A stretch of 64,000 bases of DNA from Heracleum sosnowskyi (Eukaryota > Streptophyta > Magnoliopsida > Apiales > Apiaceae): NCBI GenBank assembly GCA_030848705.1, contig CM061243.1, positions 12,239,044 through 12,303,043 on the forward strand, in the 5' to 3' direction. Shown piece after piece: positions 45,701-58,300 of the stretch. A program made the position numbers and the translations under genes. Below the pieces are notes generated by a model. It was not told the origin of the DNA. It made no database searches and saw only the letters and a list, made by a program, of their open reading frames with translations. Position 1 is the stretch's first letter. Every line of letters begins with the position of its first letter.

Positions 45701-46450
45701 ATGGCTACTCATCTTTTCTCTGGCGAAACTCCTCCTGTAACGAGCCCTCGCATTTCATTTTCTCATAATCTCTCTCAATCTGACATTAACCAACAACGTC
45801 TCTTATCTCTCCCTGTTTCATCATCTGTTGATTTCGACTTCTGCATTCGCCAAAGCAATGTGGATCAATCATCCTCTGCTGAAGATCTTTTCTCTGACGG
45901 TAAAATTCTTCCTATTGATCCGAATTTGAAACACGAACCGCCACTGCCACCACCACAACCACTTGTTAATCATGCTGCGAAATGTGATCAGGACTCGAAT
46001 GAGACAGTAGTGTCGGTATTGTCAGAATCACATGATCAGAAACAAAAGTCTGTGAAATCTTCGTTTTGGCAATTCAAGCGGAGTAGTAGTTTGAATTGTG
46101 GTAGTGTATACGTGCCAACATTGTGTCCAATTCCTCTTTTATCGCGGAGTCATTCCACTGGTTCAGCCTCCAGTCCTAACAAATTGTCATCATCTCCCAG
46201 AGAATTTCAGCCAAATCATAAGCAGCACGCGCAGAAGAAGAATTCTGTACCAGTTGTACCAATAAAACAGTCAAAATCTTCGCCATCAAACGGTCATCAA
46301 AAGATTCCGCTAAAAAAGAGTGGATCAATGAATGGCAATGGCAATGGTAGTGGTGTTGGAGTGAATCCGTTGATAAATGTCTCCTCTGCCAATCTATTCG
46401 GTTTAGGCTCAATTTTCTCCGGAAACAAAGAGAAGAATAAGAAGAAGTGA
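45701..46450 (+). CDS. Intronless Ser-rich protein, DUF1645-like, function unknown
   Basis: A 249-residue frame with ATG in a good plant context (ATCCATGGCT). It is Ser, Asn and Lys rich and probably mostly disordered. Short conserved-looking blocks are SPRISFSHNL near the N terminus, VDFDFCI (about 45), SAEDLFSDGKILPI (about 59-72), SSFWQFKRSSSLN (about 120) and LLSRSHSTGS (about 147), with a Lys-rich end NKEKNKKK. The RISFS / DFDF / DLFSDGKILP order recalls the plant DUF1645 and related membrane-associated-kinase-regulator-like proteins, whose biochemical role is poorly defined; the assignment is from memory of motifs. No signal peptide or membrane segment. The gene looks intact. Confidence 0.7.
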   Translation: MATHLFSGETPPVTSPRISFSHNLSQSDINQQRLLSLPVSSSVDFDFCIRQSNVDQSSSAEDLFSDGKILPIDPNLKHEPPLPPPQPLVNHAAKCDQDSNETVVSVLSESHDQKQKSVKSSFWQFKRSSSLNCGSVYVPTLCPIPLLSRSHSTGSASSPNKLSSSPREFQPNHKQHAQKKNSVPVVPIKQSKSSPSNGHQKIPLKKSGSMNGNGNGSGVGVNPLINVSSANLFGLGSIFSGNKEKNKKK

Positions 46451-47010
46451 TTAATTTTGAGAAGAAGTTCATAATTGGGAAGCTTGTGGTCGGTAATTTG
46501 ATGTAGTTACTCCGAGATTAATGTCGTAATAAGTAAAAGGACAGGGGGGAGGGACCAAAGTAGGTTACACACCACTTGCTGATACATGCGGGTAACATTT
46601 CCTATCATGGATGTCACATTCCAATTTTCTCGTCTCTTTTTTTCCCCCTTTTTTGATGTGTTTTTTCAACATTGTTTTGATGTGTTTGTCTAGACAATAT
46701 ACATGCATGGTCCATTGCATCGTGTATTTTTGGGATAAGATTGTTAACTTTTTACAAGTTGCCCCTGTGGCCTTGTTGCTTTCATAGATTGGACTTTGAT
46801 GAAGTTTGTATTCTGTTTGTGTTTTCATATGGTGTGCTTGAAATACAGTACTTTTCATGCTTCTTGTTGTTTCCTTTTTGTTGGAGATCAAAGACTAAAA
46901 GACAGACTAGTTTTGTTGTAATGTGACCAAAGATTTGAAATATTATGTTTGTCATTCTGAGATGGAGACTGATATATTCTAGTTTTTGTTTGCTTATTGT
47001 TGGGAGTTTG
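46451..47010. other. 3' flank of the Ser-rich gene
   Basis: Probable 3' UTR and flank; no further open frame that looks real on either strand. Confidence 0.4.
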
Positions 47011-49371
47011 AAAAAGCGGCGAAGCGCGGCTGCATTATAATTTTTTTTTAAAACTATATCAATTAAATTATAAAAATTACTTTGTATTCTCTAATAAGCC
47101 GTTCTTCTGTGAAATACGCTTTCCTTTTAATATCAAAATCTCAAATTTAATGTTAACATACTCCCTTTTCTAATGAGTCGCTCTCTCGTTGAAAAAAATA
47201 ACTATATCAATTAAATTACAAAAATTACTTGTTCCTCTCTAATAGCCGTTCTCCCATGATACACACTTTCATTTTTAAGATCAAAATCTCAAATTTAAAA
47301 TATTGAATATTTGTTTTATATATTAATTTTCATGTTAACATACTTATTTCTAATGAACCACTCTTTCGTTAAAAAAAATCACCTATATAAATTCACAATC
47401 CTATTTTACTTGCAATATAACTTTTTTTTTAATTATATGTCTTTTCTATAATTCGAACTCTTCTCCTCTATAAATTCGCACATCTATTCTAATTCGATTA
47501 TAACTTTTAATTATATCTACAAATACCTATTTTACTTCTAATAAATTTTTTAATTGTATTTATTTTTTATAAATTCGAACACTTCTCCTCTATATATTCG
47601 AATATCTATTCTATTATCAGTAGAACTCTTAATTCTATGGCTTACCAATAAATTCAAACTATTCTCCTTTATAAATTCGAATACCTACTCTACTTCAACT
47701 AAAAACTTTATTTATATATCTTGTTTATAAATTCGAACTCTTATCCTCTATAAATTCGAACACATATTATATTTCTAATATTCTAAAGAATATTTTTTGA
47801 TTTATTAATATTTAAAATTGTAAAAATCTAGAAAAACTAGAAATAGGTTTTAAAATAAATAAGTAAGGGTTTGTCCGTGATATTTTTGGAAAATGAGAGG
47901 CTTTAGTAAGGAAAAATAGAAAGAGTAACATGTTTTAGTTGAAAAAGATAATTGCCTATGATTTTTTTAGAAAAAGAGATGATTTTGTTAGATAAAATAG
48001 AAAAAGTAATATATTTTAGTTGAAAAGATAATTGCCCATAATTAAAAGTATTAAAATAGATTTTTAAGTAAATAAGTAAGGATTTACATGTGATAGTTTT
48101 GGAAAAGTAGGGGTTTTAGTAAGGAAAAATAAACATATAATGTTATTATTTAATATATTTTTATAAATAAGTAAGGGTAATTAAGTAAAAACACTAAGGT
48201 ACCGACCGACTGATCAAAATTTTAATGTTTCTTCTATTATATAATAGTATAGATAGCTTAAAACTCGTGCGATGCACAAATTGATTTTAGTAATTGTTAA
48301 TTTTATTATTTATATTTTATTAATTGCATTTATTAAAAAAATCAGTAGGCGTGTTAAACATTTTTAAATAATTAAAAGTATTAAAATGGATTTTCAAATA
48401 AATAAGTAACGGTTTGCCCATGATATTTTGGAAAAATGGGGGTTTTAGTAAGAAAAATAGAAAGTAACATGTTTTCATTGAATTTTAAAATATAAAAGTA
48501 ACGATTTGTCCGTGATATTTTTGAAAAAAATGGGGTTTTAGTAAGAAAAATAGAAAAAGTGATATGTTTTAGTTGAAAAAGGTAATTGTCAATTAAAAGT
48601 ATTACAATAGATTTTAAAGTAAATAAGTAAAAGTTTGCCCGTGATATATTTGGAAAAGGAGAGATTTTAGTAAGAAAAATAGAAAATATAACACATTTTA
48701 GCTGAAAAGGGTAATTGCCCGTGATTTTTCTAGAAAAAGAGGGGAAAGGTAATTGCCAATTAAAAGTATTAAAATAAGTTTTAAAATAAATAACTAAGGG
48801 TTTGCTAGTGATATATTTGAAAAATGAGGGATTTTAGCAAGGGAAATTGAAAAAGTAACATGTTTTAGTTGAAAAGAAAATTGCCCGTGATTTTTTTGGA
48901 AAAAAATGGTAATGTATTTTAACTGAAAGAGTAACTGATCATAATAATTTTTATAATAATTAAATAAGGCAAGTACCGTATCAAAAAACAGGTACCGAAA
49001 CTTTCAATATTTCGTCTTTAATAATATAATATAGATAGAGATATAGATTTATAATATTAGTATGTTATGCTACTAAATGGAATAGCCTATGATATTTTTG
49101 AGGTTTTAGTTAGGAGAAATATTAGTTAGATAATATAAAAAAGAATTTACATTTTGGGAAAAAAAAACTAATCGGTTAGTCATTAATAATTATAATATTA
49201 TTATTTTATTTTATTAAATAGAACTGTTCGTGATATTTTTGGAAAATGAGAGGTTTTACTTAGGAAAAATAAAAAAGTAGAAAATTTAGTTAGAAAATTT
49301 AAAAAATAATATACACTTTGGCTAAAAATGGTAATCGGTTAGTTATTAGCAATTATAACCTTATTATGTTA
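47011..49371 (-). mobile_element. Cluster of nonautonomous Helitron remnants with internal repeats
   Basis: Helitron-like ends recur in minus orientation: a GC hairpin GCGGCGAAGCGCGGC at 47017, TCTATACTATTATATAATAG at about 48253 next to a GTGCATCGCAC hairpin (about 48270), and TCTATATTATATTATTAAAG at about 49033. Between 47860 and 48960 a degenerate unit repeats at least six times (GTAAGGGTTTG.CCGTGATAT, then GGTTTTAGTAAGGAAAAATAG, then AACATGTTTTAGTTGAAAA). Nothing is coding. Confidence 0.5.
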
Positions 49372-49622
49372 CTCCCTATGTCCCTCTCATTTCTTTACAG
49401 TTTTTTTACGCTTCTTGGCACACATTTTAAGGCTCATATAAAGTATAGCTCTACAACTTATTTTTAAAATTTTCTTTTTCTAAATAAAAATTTAAACATT
49501 ATATTTTTATTCAGAAGAAGAAAAAACTTAAAATAATTTATCGAAATATATTTTATAGGAGCCTTAAAATGCGTGTCGAGCCCCAGTCCCTCAATGTAAA
49601 TAATTGAGGGGGACGGAGGGAG
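49372..49622. mobile_element. Stowaway-type MITE (251 bp)
   Basis: CTCCCTATGTCCCTCTCATT to TTGAGGGGGACGGAGGGAG, with TA on both sides. The ends match the family at 26248 and 50967, but the inner sequence differs (TGGCACACATTTTAAGGCTC paired with GGAGCCTTAAAATGCGTGTC), so it is a separate subfamily. Confidence 0.9.
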
Positions 49623-49847
49623 TATTTTATTAAATGAAATTGTTTGTGATATTTTTGGAAAATGAGATGTTTTAGTTAGGAAAAATAGAAAAGATATTCT
49701 ATTTAATAATTTTAATATTTTATCTAACGGTTCTCATCGATTTGATCAGAAATATCTAACGACTATAAATGGAGTGACCAGACTACAAAAACTTTGAGGA
49801 ACAGATTCCAAAACTTTCAATGTTTCGTCTTTAATATAACTAGTTTA

Positions 49848-49880
49848 CTAAGCCGCGCTTCACAGCGGTTTTGTAATAAT
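49848..49880 (-). mobile_element. Helitron 3' terminus (minus orientation)
   Basis: Read on minus, an imperfect hairpin (CCGC...GCGG) is followed by CTTAGTAAACTAG|T. CTAG after a GC hairpin, next to T, is the Helitron 3' end rule. The element body would lie above 49.9 kb; its 5' end was not found. Confidence 0.55.
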
Positions 49881-50966
49881 TTCTTTAAAATTTTCTAAGA
49901 AATATGTTTTTAGTTAAAATAATATTTCTAACATAAAATTAAGATTTCTTTTGAATTTTTCGTTTCATCTTTGGTCATTTACCAAAATTTTGAAAAAAAT
50001 ATAACAAAAGGCCATTGTTTAATATTTTTCATTATTTTAATATTATTTTAATATTTTATTATCATTTTTATTTTTCTCAAATTTCATATTCCAACTTCTA
50101 TTTTAAAACACACAATATAACATTAATACTAAATTATAACATATAATATTTTTCTCGTAATAAATCGATCTATCGTTGAACATGTTTCCTTCCAATGACC
50201 CGCTTTCTTGTTGTTACCAAATCTAAACAGATAACAAACTAATTTACTAAATAAATTACATCATCTATTAATCAATTTTGTTATATCAAAAATTTAATAT
50301 AAATATTTTTGTAAAAATTCTATTTTTTATTGTTTAAAATATAGGTACTCGAGAAAAAAATGAAAAAAAAAATAAGACTTCTATATTTTATTTTATTTAT
50401 GGAAGCTTACATTTTCCATCAGTATTATATTGTAGATATATTTAGAAGGTAAACCTTAAAAAAATATTTGTAATATATATGTAATAGTTTTTTTAGGAGA
50501 ATATTAAGATGATAATCTGATTTACAGATGAATTTTAGAAATATATGAGAATATTAAGATGGTAACTTTGAGTTCAAGAGAAAGTTTAACAGAATATTAA
50601 GAAGGTAATTTAACTTGAAGATAAATTTTAGGATAATGTTAATATAGTAATTTGACTTTAGAAGATTAGGAGAATATAAGGTAATTAAAATTCCATTACT
50701 AAAGATTTAAAAGACAATTTAGATATTTTCTAATCTTTAATATTTTAATTCAAAATTTTAAGAAAATTAAAAAAAAAAAATCAATGTAATTTGTAAGGCA
50801 CCACCTCACTGTACTTATGTGCGCCTCCCAAATTGTCTCATTTATTATTTCCTCAATTAAAAGATAGTAAAAAATATATTAAATAAATTGGACTCGTATA
50901 GTAAGTCAAAGAGAATATTGATAGAGTAACTTAGTTTCCCCATTAGAAGATAGTAGCAAAGAATTA
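49881..50966. other. AT-rich, no gene
   Basis: No reading frames. A loose repeat of AGAATATTAAGA.GGTAA with TTTAGGAGAATATTAA occurs from about 50490 to 50700, perhaps the inner part of a Helitron remnant. Confidence 0.35.
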
Positions 50967-51239
50967 CTCCCTCTGTCCCTCTCATTTTTTTACACTTTCC
51001 TTTTTGATACGTCCCTCTCATTTTCTTTACATACCAAAAATAGTAACATTTTATAATATAAAATCAAATCACATCCACTACTTTCCTCCACTATATCTAC
51101 TTTATACCCACTTTATACATTAAATATTGATTGGTCCCACAACTTTACTCATTTTTATTACTTTTCCCTATTAATTTACACTTTTTCTTAACCTCCGTGT
51201 CGTTCCCTCAATGTAAAAAATTGAGGGGGACGGAGGGAG
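50967..51239. mobile_element. Stowaway-type MITE, family A copy 2 (273 bp)
   Basis: CTCCCTCTGTCCCTCTCATT to TTGAGGGGGACGGAGGGAG, flanked by TA. Nearly the same length as, and clearly alignable to, the copy at 26248-26521. Confidence 0.92.
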
Positions 51240-51444
51240 TAGTAAATAAATTGGACTTAAAGAGAAAGTTTAGGAAAAGATTAACATAACATATTTAACT
51301 TCCTTACAACATTTGAAAGATAGTAAAAAAGAAATTAGTAAATAAACTGGATTAATAGAGAACATTTAGGAGAATATTAATATAGTATACTTAATTTTCT
51401 CTATTAGTAAAGTTTTTGAAGGACAAGAAAATCAAAATTAAATA

Positions 51445-51516
51445 CTCCATCCGTCCCACTTTTACTGTCTGCAATAAAAAATCCACTTTTTATTCAATCA
51501 CATTAAATAAACTAAT
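51445..51516. mobile_element. Left end of a Stowaway-like MITE cut by the copia element
   Basis: TA followed by CTCCATCCGTCCCACTTTTA gives a good Stowaway left end, but after 72 bases the copia LTR begins. The right half should lie beyond the other LTR, outside the window. Confidence 0.6.
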
Positions 51517-52778
51517 TGTTAGGCTCAAGGCATGTCTGAATACCACTATTAACAAGCCTACACATTGTGACTATGTCACTCTACATGACCCAGTGAAGTT
51601 TATCACTGGGATATAGTATAGGTCTCTATTGTACTTGTCTTGTTTTCATGTACTTGGCTTTATTATGTATGCTCAAGTTTATAATGAGCTTAGTAAGTTT
51701 CTTGCATCTAGAATGTACATAGGCCATGGAATAATTGTCCTGGTAGAAGTTCAAATTGTTCATGCAGCAGGATGTGAATAAGGCCTTGAAGAAATAAGTT
51801 GCAGAAATTTGTCTAAGTCCCCATATCGTGAAGTCAGAATGAGCTATGTCGTGAAGTCCCCAATATCCATGTCGTGAATTACTGAGATCGCATAGTCCAA
51901 AATGAACTATGTCGTGAAGTCTTCAAGACTCATGTCGTGAAGTGTTCAAGACTCATGTCGTAAAGTGTTGAGATCGCAAAGTCAGATTGTACTAGATCGT
52001 GAAGTCCTCAAAAAGGCTAGATCGTGAAGTCATCAAAAAAGGTATATCGTGAAGTCAGAAATATGTCATATCGCATACTCCTAAGATACTCATATCACAA
52101 AGTCCTCATATAACAAAGTCTCAAATGCTCTATGTCGACAAGTCACAGAATAAGGAATATACCGGAGTTCATGATGTCAACACTTAGACGATCTACAACA
52201 AGACAAATCAAGGTACAAATTCAAAGTTCAAAGGAGACAAATACTGGAGCATCTGTTATGGTTAAGTGGTCCAAAGACAGATGCCAAATCTACAGCAAAA
52301 CTTGGAGAGAAAGAATAGAGACAAGCAGCTACAGATACGGGAAAGGACAACAGAAATCAAGTGGTCCCTCCTGACACAGTTAACCTCTTATGGAAGAACA
52401 ATTAGTGTTACAGTTAGGGGTAGCTGTGTAAGTAGGGTGTGCACTAGTTTGTATAGGCAATATATATAGTGTGCACACTCTATAGTTAGCTGTAAGAGAT
52501 ATATACACAGAAATATTCAAGCATTCTTTTTCTCAGTAAGAAAACAAGAAAACACTGTTCTTCTTTAGGAGCCAGGATTTCACTTGTGAAATTTTGGAAG
52601 CTGTAGTATTTAATTTACTTAATTTAAAGTGGTTGTTTGTGTCTTGTTTATTTGATTCCGGATTTTTTATACAACACAAATTTAACACAGCTTTTTTTGT
52701 TTTCAAGAAAACGAAAAATACTCAAACTATCCATTCACCTCCCTCTGTCTAGTTTGTTTGTGATATTCATATCTAACA
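51517..52778 (+). repeat. 5' LTR of the copia element (1,262 bp) with a 14-copy motif array
   Basis: Starts TGTTAG and ends CTAACA, perfect 6-bp inverted ends. Between 51824 and 52145 a motif of the type TATRTCGYRAAGTC recurs about 14 times (for example 51824, 51844, 51907, 51931, 51954, 51970, 51989, 52018, 52043, 52091 and 52130), mostly every 20-35 bp. A TATATATAG box lies at about 52462. The array lies upstream of the TATA box, in U3, where regulatory repeats are expected. Confidence 0.9.
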
Positions 52779-52780
52779 AG

Positions 52781-52792
52781 TGGTATCAGAGC
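52781..52792 (+). other. Primer-binding site (tRNA-iMet)
   Basis: TGGTATCAGAGC, two bases after the LTR end, is the complement of the 3' end of plant initiator methionine tRNA. Confidence 0.95.
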
Positions 52793-52826
52793 AAACTGTT
52801 GAAATACAAACAGTAAAAGATCAAGC

Positions 52827-55295
52827 ATGAGTTCACAGAAACTAAGCAGTATCAAGATTCCTCCCCTTGACAAGGAACACTATAATCTATGGAAGAAGAA
52901 GATGTTGATGTTCATCAAAGCTTCAAACCCCATGTACTTAGACATTCTAAAACATGGTCCCTTCACTCCAATGATTGAAATTGCTGAAACAACTGTTGGT
53001 ACTGAGAAAATACCAAAGAGATATGAACCTAAAGATCCTTCACAATACATTGATCCTGAAAAGGAGAAAATGGCTTTAGATGGATATCTTCAACTCATTA
53101 TTTGTGAATCCATGGATCTTAACATGTATGGCACTATTGCTCACTGTAGTAGCGCAAAGAAGATGTGGGAGCTCATAGAAGTGCTATGTGAAGGAACTTC
53201 TGAAGTAAGGAAAAACAAGAAACAGATTCTTGTTTCACAGTATGAAGCCTTCATGGCTCAGCCAAAAGAGGGCATCACAGAAGTGTTTGAAAGGTTCAAC
53301 AGGTTGATAAATGATCTTAAACTCTATGACAAGCACTATGAAACTGAGGAGCTTAACATGAAGTTCTTGTTAACTCTACCAAATCATTTGGAGCCAAGGA
53401 TCTCTTCCCTCAAAGAAAGAGATCTAACCAAGATTGGTTTTGATGTATTTTATGGTGTTTTGAAGACATAAGAACTGGAGTTGTTTCAGAAGAGGTCCAT
53501 TCAAGCAAAGCAAGGTATGATGGCCAATACATCATATGCTCTTATTGTTGACAATTTAGATCAAAGAATGGAAGCAATGAATGTCAATTAAGTCAAGACT
53601 GAAGAGCTTAAAGTTGAAGACATTGGTGATGAGTCTCAAGTCATCTCTGACCTGCCTGAGGAAGATGAGTTCTACAGTATAGATGAACTGGAAAAAATGG
53701 AAAACAAATCTTTTGCTTATATGGCTAGGAGATATCCTAACATAAGGTTCAAAAGGAAGCAGCCATTCAAGTCCAAGTTTAATGCTAGTGGTGCTGGTGG
53801 ATCAAGTGGCTCAAACACCTTCAGTAAAGGGAAAGGAATTGCTAGTGCTGCAAAAGGAGGCTACAAGACTGGGAGTGTGGATATGTCCAAGATAAGATGC
53901 TATAACTGCAATGAACTTGGGAACTTTGCTACAGAGTGCAAGAAGCCCAAACAGGTCAAAAAGGACAAAGCATACTTAGATCTTGAAGCTAAGTATGAAG
54001 CTCTACTCAAGAAACAACAGGGTAAAGCTTTTATTGCAGAAGGAAAATGCTGGGATGATTCTGATGAAGAAGAAGAACAGGAGTATGTAAACTATGCCTT
54101 AATGGCTTTTTCTGATGATGGTGATTCTTCAAATCAGGTACCTATTCTTACTTCTCTTGAAATGACTCCCTCTCAATACAAGCAAACTGTTGAAGACACG
54201 AGTACTGAAATGTTTAATATTCATACTAGCATGTTAGTTGCTAATGAAGAAATTGACAGGCTAACTGCTAAGAACCTTGAGCTTACAGAAAAGAATGAGG
54301 AACTTGAGTTAATGGTTGTGAACCTTGATGGTTTGAAAAAGGAGGTTGAGTATCTTAAGAATAAAGTAGTTTATGCTGAACAGATAGAAATAGCTCTTCG
54401 AGAACAAATTGTTGAAAATAAATTAAAGATAAGAAGTTATAGAAACTCCTCTGAGCTTGTTCAAACCTATCACAAGGAACACACTGAAGACTGTAAGGTT
54501 GGAATTGGTTTTGACTATGAGAATGACAAGGGAAGGAAGAAGGCCAAGGGAAAAGGAAAAGAATCTTTTGTAAACAAAAATGCTCCAACTATTTTGTCTG
54601 GTGTCAAAGAGCCCATCTTCAAAAAGAGTGTTGTTGAGTTTGATGAAGATTTAATGGTCATCAAACAACAATTACTTGAAGAAGATGAGGCTGCTAAAGA
54701 CACTTCTTCCTCTCCCAAATCTGTAAATCAGAAAGAAACCAAAAACAATCTTGTCAAGAGTCCTAAGGTTAATAAGGAAGTTGTTAAGAAAAAGAAACAA
54801 AATAGGAATGGAAAGGTAGGTGTCAACAAGGGTAACAGTTATGCTTATGTGCCAAATGCTCCTAGGAAACAGTGTCAAAAATGCTTATCTGTTAATCATT
54901 TGACTCATAAGTGTAATAGACCTGTTATTAATGAAGTTGATAATCTGAGCAACCATTCTGTTGGCATGAATAATATCCATGATTCTTTCTGTGGTAAATC
55001 TAACTACATGACATGCTATGTGACTGTGATTGCTAATTACTTATCTTTAAAGCAAAAACTTGACTCTGCACAATCATGTGAATCACACACACATATGCAC
55101 ACTCACAGGACAGGATCCCCAATCAAGGTTGAAAGGGTAAAGACTTCATGTGAGCCTAAGAGTGTCAACTCTAAAGCTTCAAACACATTGAAGTCTCCTA
55201 CTGTGAAGAATGCTGATTATGATAGAAGAATCAATTACAAAACTGTTTCTAAATCAACTGGACCCTACCAAGTGTGGGTACCAAAAACAACTTAG
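52827..55295 (+). pseudogene. Copia gag, with two in-frame stops
   Basis: One frame from ATG 52827 to TAG 55293, interrupted by TAA at 53469 and TAA at 53589. The first block is the copia gag core (KIPPLDKEHYNLWKKKMLMF-type, KKMWELIEVLCEGTSEVRKN, EAFMAQPKEGITEVFERF). After the stops come a basic stretch, a zinc knuckle CYNCNELGNFATEC, a coiled coil rich in Glu/Lys/Leu (about 54235-54420), an acidic/Lys-rich linker and a second, canonical CX2CX4HX4C knuckle, CQKCLSVNHLTHKC. In the first knuckle the His ligand is Asn, which should weaken zinc binding. Gag makes the virus-like particle and binds the RNA; this copy cannot make a full one. Confidence 0.88.
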
Positions 55296-55306
55296 TCATT
55301 TTGTGA

Positions 55307-58300
55307 ATGGAGGGCAACAGGAATAAAAGAGTCATATGGATCTTGGACAGTGGATGCTCAAGTCACATGACTGGTGATATAGCCCTACTATCACATTTTG
55401 AGGAGAAGGCTGGCCCATCAGTAACCTTTGGAAATGACAACATTGGTTATACAATGGGATATGGTAGTGTTGAAACTGGTAATATCATAATTGAAGATGT
55501 AGCATTTGTTGAAGGACTGAAGCACAATCTCTTGACCATTGGACAATTCACCAATAGGGGTTTCAAGGTGGAATTTGTTGAAGATCAATGTCTAATCTCT
55601 AAAAGAGGAAGTGGTGAAGTTGTTTTAACTGGTGTGAAGAAATGAAGCTTGTTTGTAGCTAATCTCAAGGCTGCAGATAAGGGTGAAATGTGTTGTTTCT
55701 ACACAAAGGCCACAAATGAAGAATTCTGGCTATGACACAAGAAACTGTCTCTCTTGAATGTAAAAGCAATGAACTCTCTAGCAAAGAGAGAACTCATCAT
55801 AGACATGCCTGCTTTGGAGTTTGTTCAAGATGGGGCATGTGAAGCATGTCAAAGAGGGAAAATAAAAAGGTCAAGTCACAAGAACAAATTGCTCAACTCA
55901 AATTCAAAACCTCTGCAATTAATTCACATGGATCTATTTGACCCTGTGAATGTAATGTCCCTTTCCAAGAAGAAATATGCTCTAGTCATGGTTGATGATT
56001 TTTCAAGATACACTTGGGTGGAATTCCTATTTTCCAAGGATGAGGCTCCTCAAGTTATTATAGAGCATATCAAGAGAGTTGATAGAGAAGCACAAAGCAC
56101 TGGTTCCTCTGTGGTTGCATTGAGAAGTGATAATGAAACTGAATTCAGAAATGCCACATTGTATGAGTTCTGCAAAGACAAGGGCATTTCTCAACAATTC
56201 TCAGCTCCAAGAACTCCACAGCAAAATGGAGTTGTGGAAAGAAAGAACAGAACTCTCATTGAAGCTACAAGAACAATGTTGTTGGATGCAAAGCTACCTA
56301 CTAGCTTTTAGGCTGATGATGTTAACACAACATGCTATGTACAAAATAGAACATTGATCAATAAGAGGTCTGGAAAAACTTCCTACTCTTTGATGACTGG
56401 AAAAAGAACATCCTTCAAGCATTTCCATGTGTTTGGAAGCAAGTGTTTTGTGATGAAAGATACATCTGAGCATGTTGGAAAATTTGATGCAAAGGCATTT
56501 GAAGGTATCTTCATTGGATACTCTCTGAAAAGGACAACATACAGAGTATTTATACCTGAGCAACATAAAGTGATGGAAAGCATGGATGTCACTTTTAATG
56601 ACAAAAAATTCCCTGGACTTGAATCAAGTGAAACAGACAGTGTGCCACTAAGATTTGAAAATCAAGGCTATCTTGAAGATTCTGAAAGTGAGGATGAGAC
56701 ACCTGTCCTCACTGTTCCACATGAGGAAATAAATGAAGTTGATGATCACCCTCAAACACCTGTGCAAGGGAACACTAACACATGGGGATAAGGAGAAAAC
56801 TTCAATGTTGGTGATCAAAATGACCCTGAGGCAAGCCAAGGAGATGAACAAGGTCATACAAGAAAATGGGACAGAGCCCACACTAGGGAACAAATCATTG
56901 GTGATCCTAGTGAAGGTGTTAGAACAAGGAGAGCTACAATGAATAGATGCCTGTACAGCTGTTTTCTGTTACAGGAAGAACCAAAAGTAATTGAAGAAGC
57001 ATTAAAGAACTTTGACTGGATTGTTGCCATGCAAGAAGAATTGAATCAATTTGAGAAGAACAAGGTTTGGGAATTAGTACCACCTCCTGAAGGTAAGAAT
57101 GTCATTGACACCAAATGGGTATTCAGGAACAAAATGGATGAAGAAGGTGTGGTTGTGAGAAACAAATCAAGGTTGGTTGCCAAAGGATACTGTTTGTCAA
57201 CAAGAAGGCATTGACTATGATGAGACATTTGCACCTGTAGCTAGACTGGAGGCCATCAGGATATTCTTGGCCTTTGCAGCTCACTCAGACTTCAAGGTGA
57301 TCAAATGGATGTGAAAAGTGTTTTTCTCAATGGTGATCTTGCTGAAGAAGTTTATGTGTCCCAACCTCCTGGCTTTGAAAATGATGACTTCCCAGACTTT
57401 GTGTATAGAGACTGCTCAAGGCACTCTGTGGACTCAAACAGGCACCTAGAGCCTGGTATGAAACTATATCTCAATTTCTTCTTGAGCATCAATTCACTAG
57501 AGGTACAATTGATAAAACTCTATTCTTCAAGAAGCATGGTAATGATATCATTCTAGTTCAAATCTATGTGGATGATATCATCTTTGGCTCTTCAAATGAA
57601 AAACTCTATCAAAGGTTTTCTAAGCTGATGCAAAGCAAATATGAGATGAGTATGATGGGAGAGTTAACCTACTTCCTAGGCCTGCAAGTTCATCAAAGGG
57701 AGGATGGCATCTTCATAAATCAATCTAAGTATGTCAAAGATCTTTTAAAGAAATATGGTTTAGAAGATTCATCCCCTGCAAAAACTCCAATGTCTACTGC
57801 AATCAAGCTTGATGAAGATAAGAAAGGCAAGAGAGTTGACATCAGAGTTTACAGAGGAATGGTTGGATCATTACTCTATCTCACAACTAGCAGGCCAGAC
57901 ATCATGTTTGCCACATGTCTATGTGCAAGTTTTCAATCTGATCCTAAGGAATCTCACATGATGGCTATCAAACGAATCTTCGGGTATCTGAAAGGGACTC
58001 CTAATCTTGGCTTATGGTATCCAAAGGGCATTGGGTTCAACCTGGTTGGTTATACAGATTCTGATTATGCTGGATGCAGAATTGACAGGAAGAACACTTT
58101 AGGAAGCTGCCAATTCTTAGGTCAAAGGTTAATGTCCTGGTTCAGTAAGAAACAACAATCCACAGCAACATCTACAGCTGAGGCTGAATATATTGCTGCT
58201 GGAAGCTGCTGTGCTCAATTGCTTTGGATTAGAAATCAACTCATGGATTATGGACTAGTGATGGAGCACATTCCCCTGATGTGTGACAATACTAGTGCAA

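Noticed and set aside
46565..46891. 108-codon minus frame downstream of the Ser-rich gene
   Set aside because: No family, poor composition and no start context; probably chance in the 3' flank.
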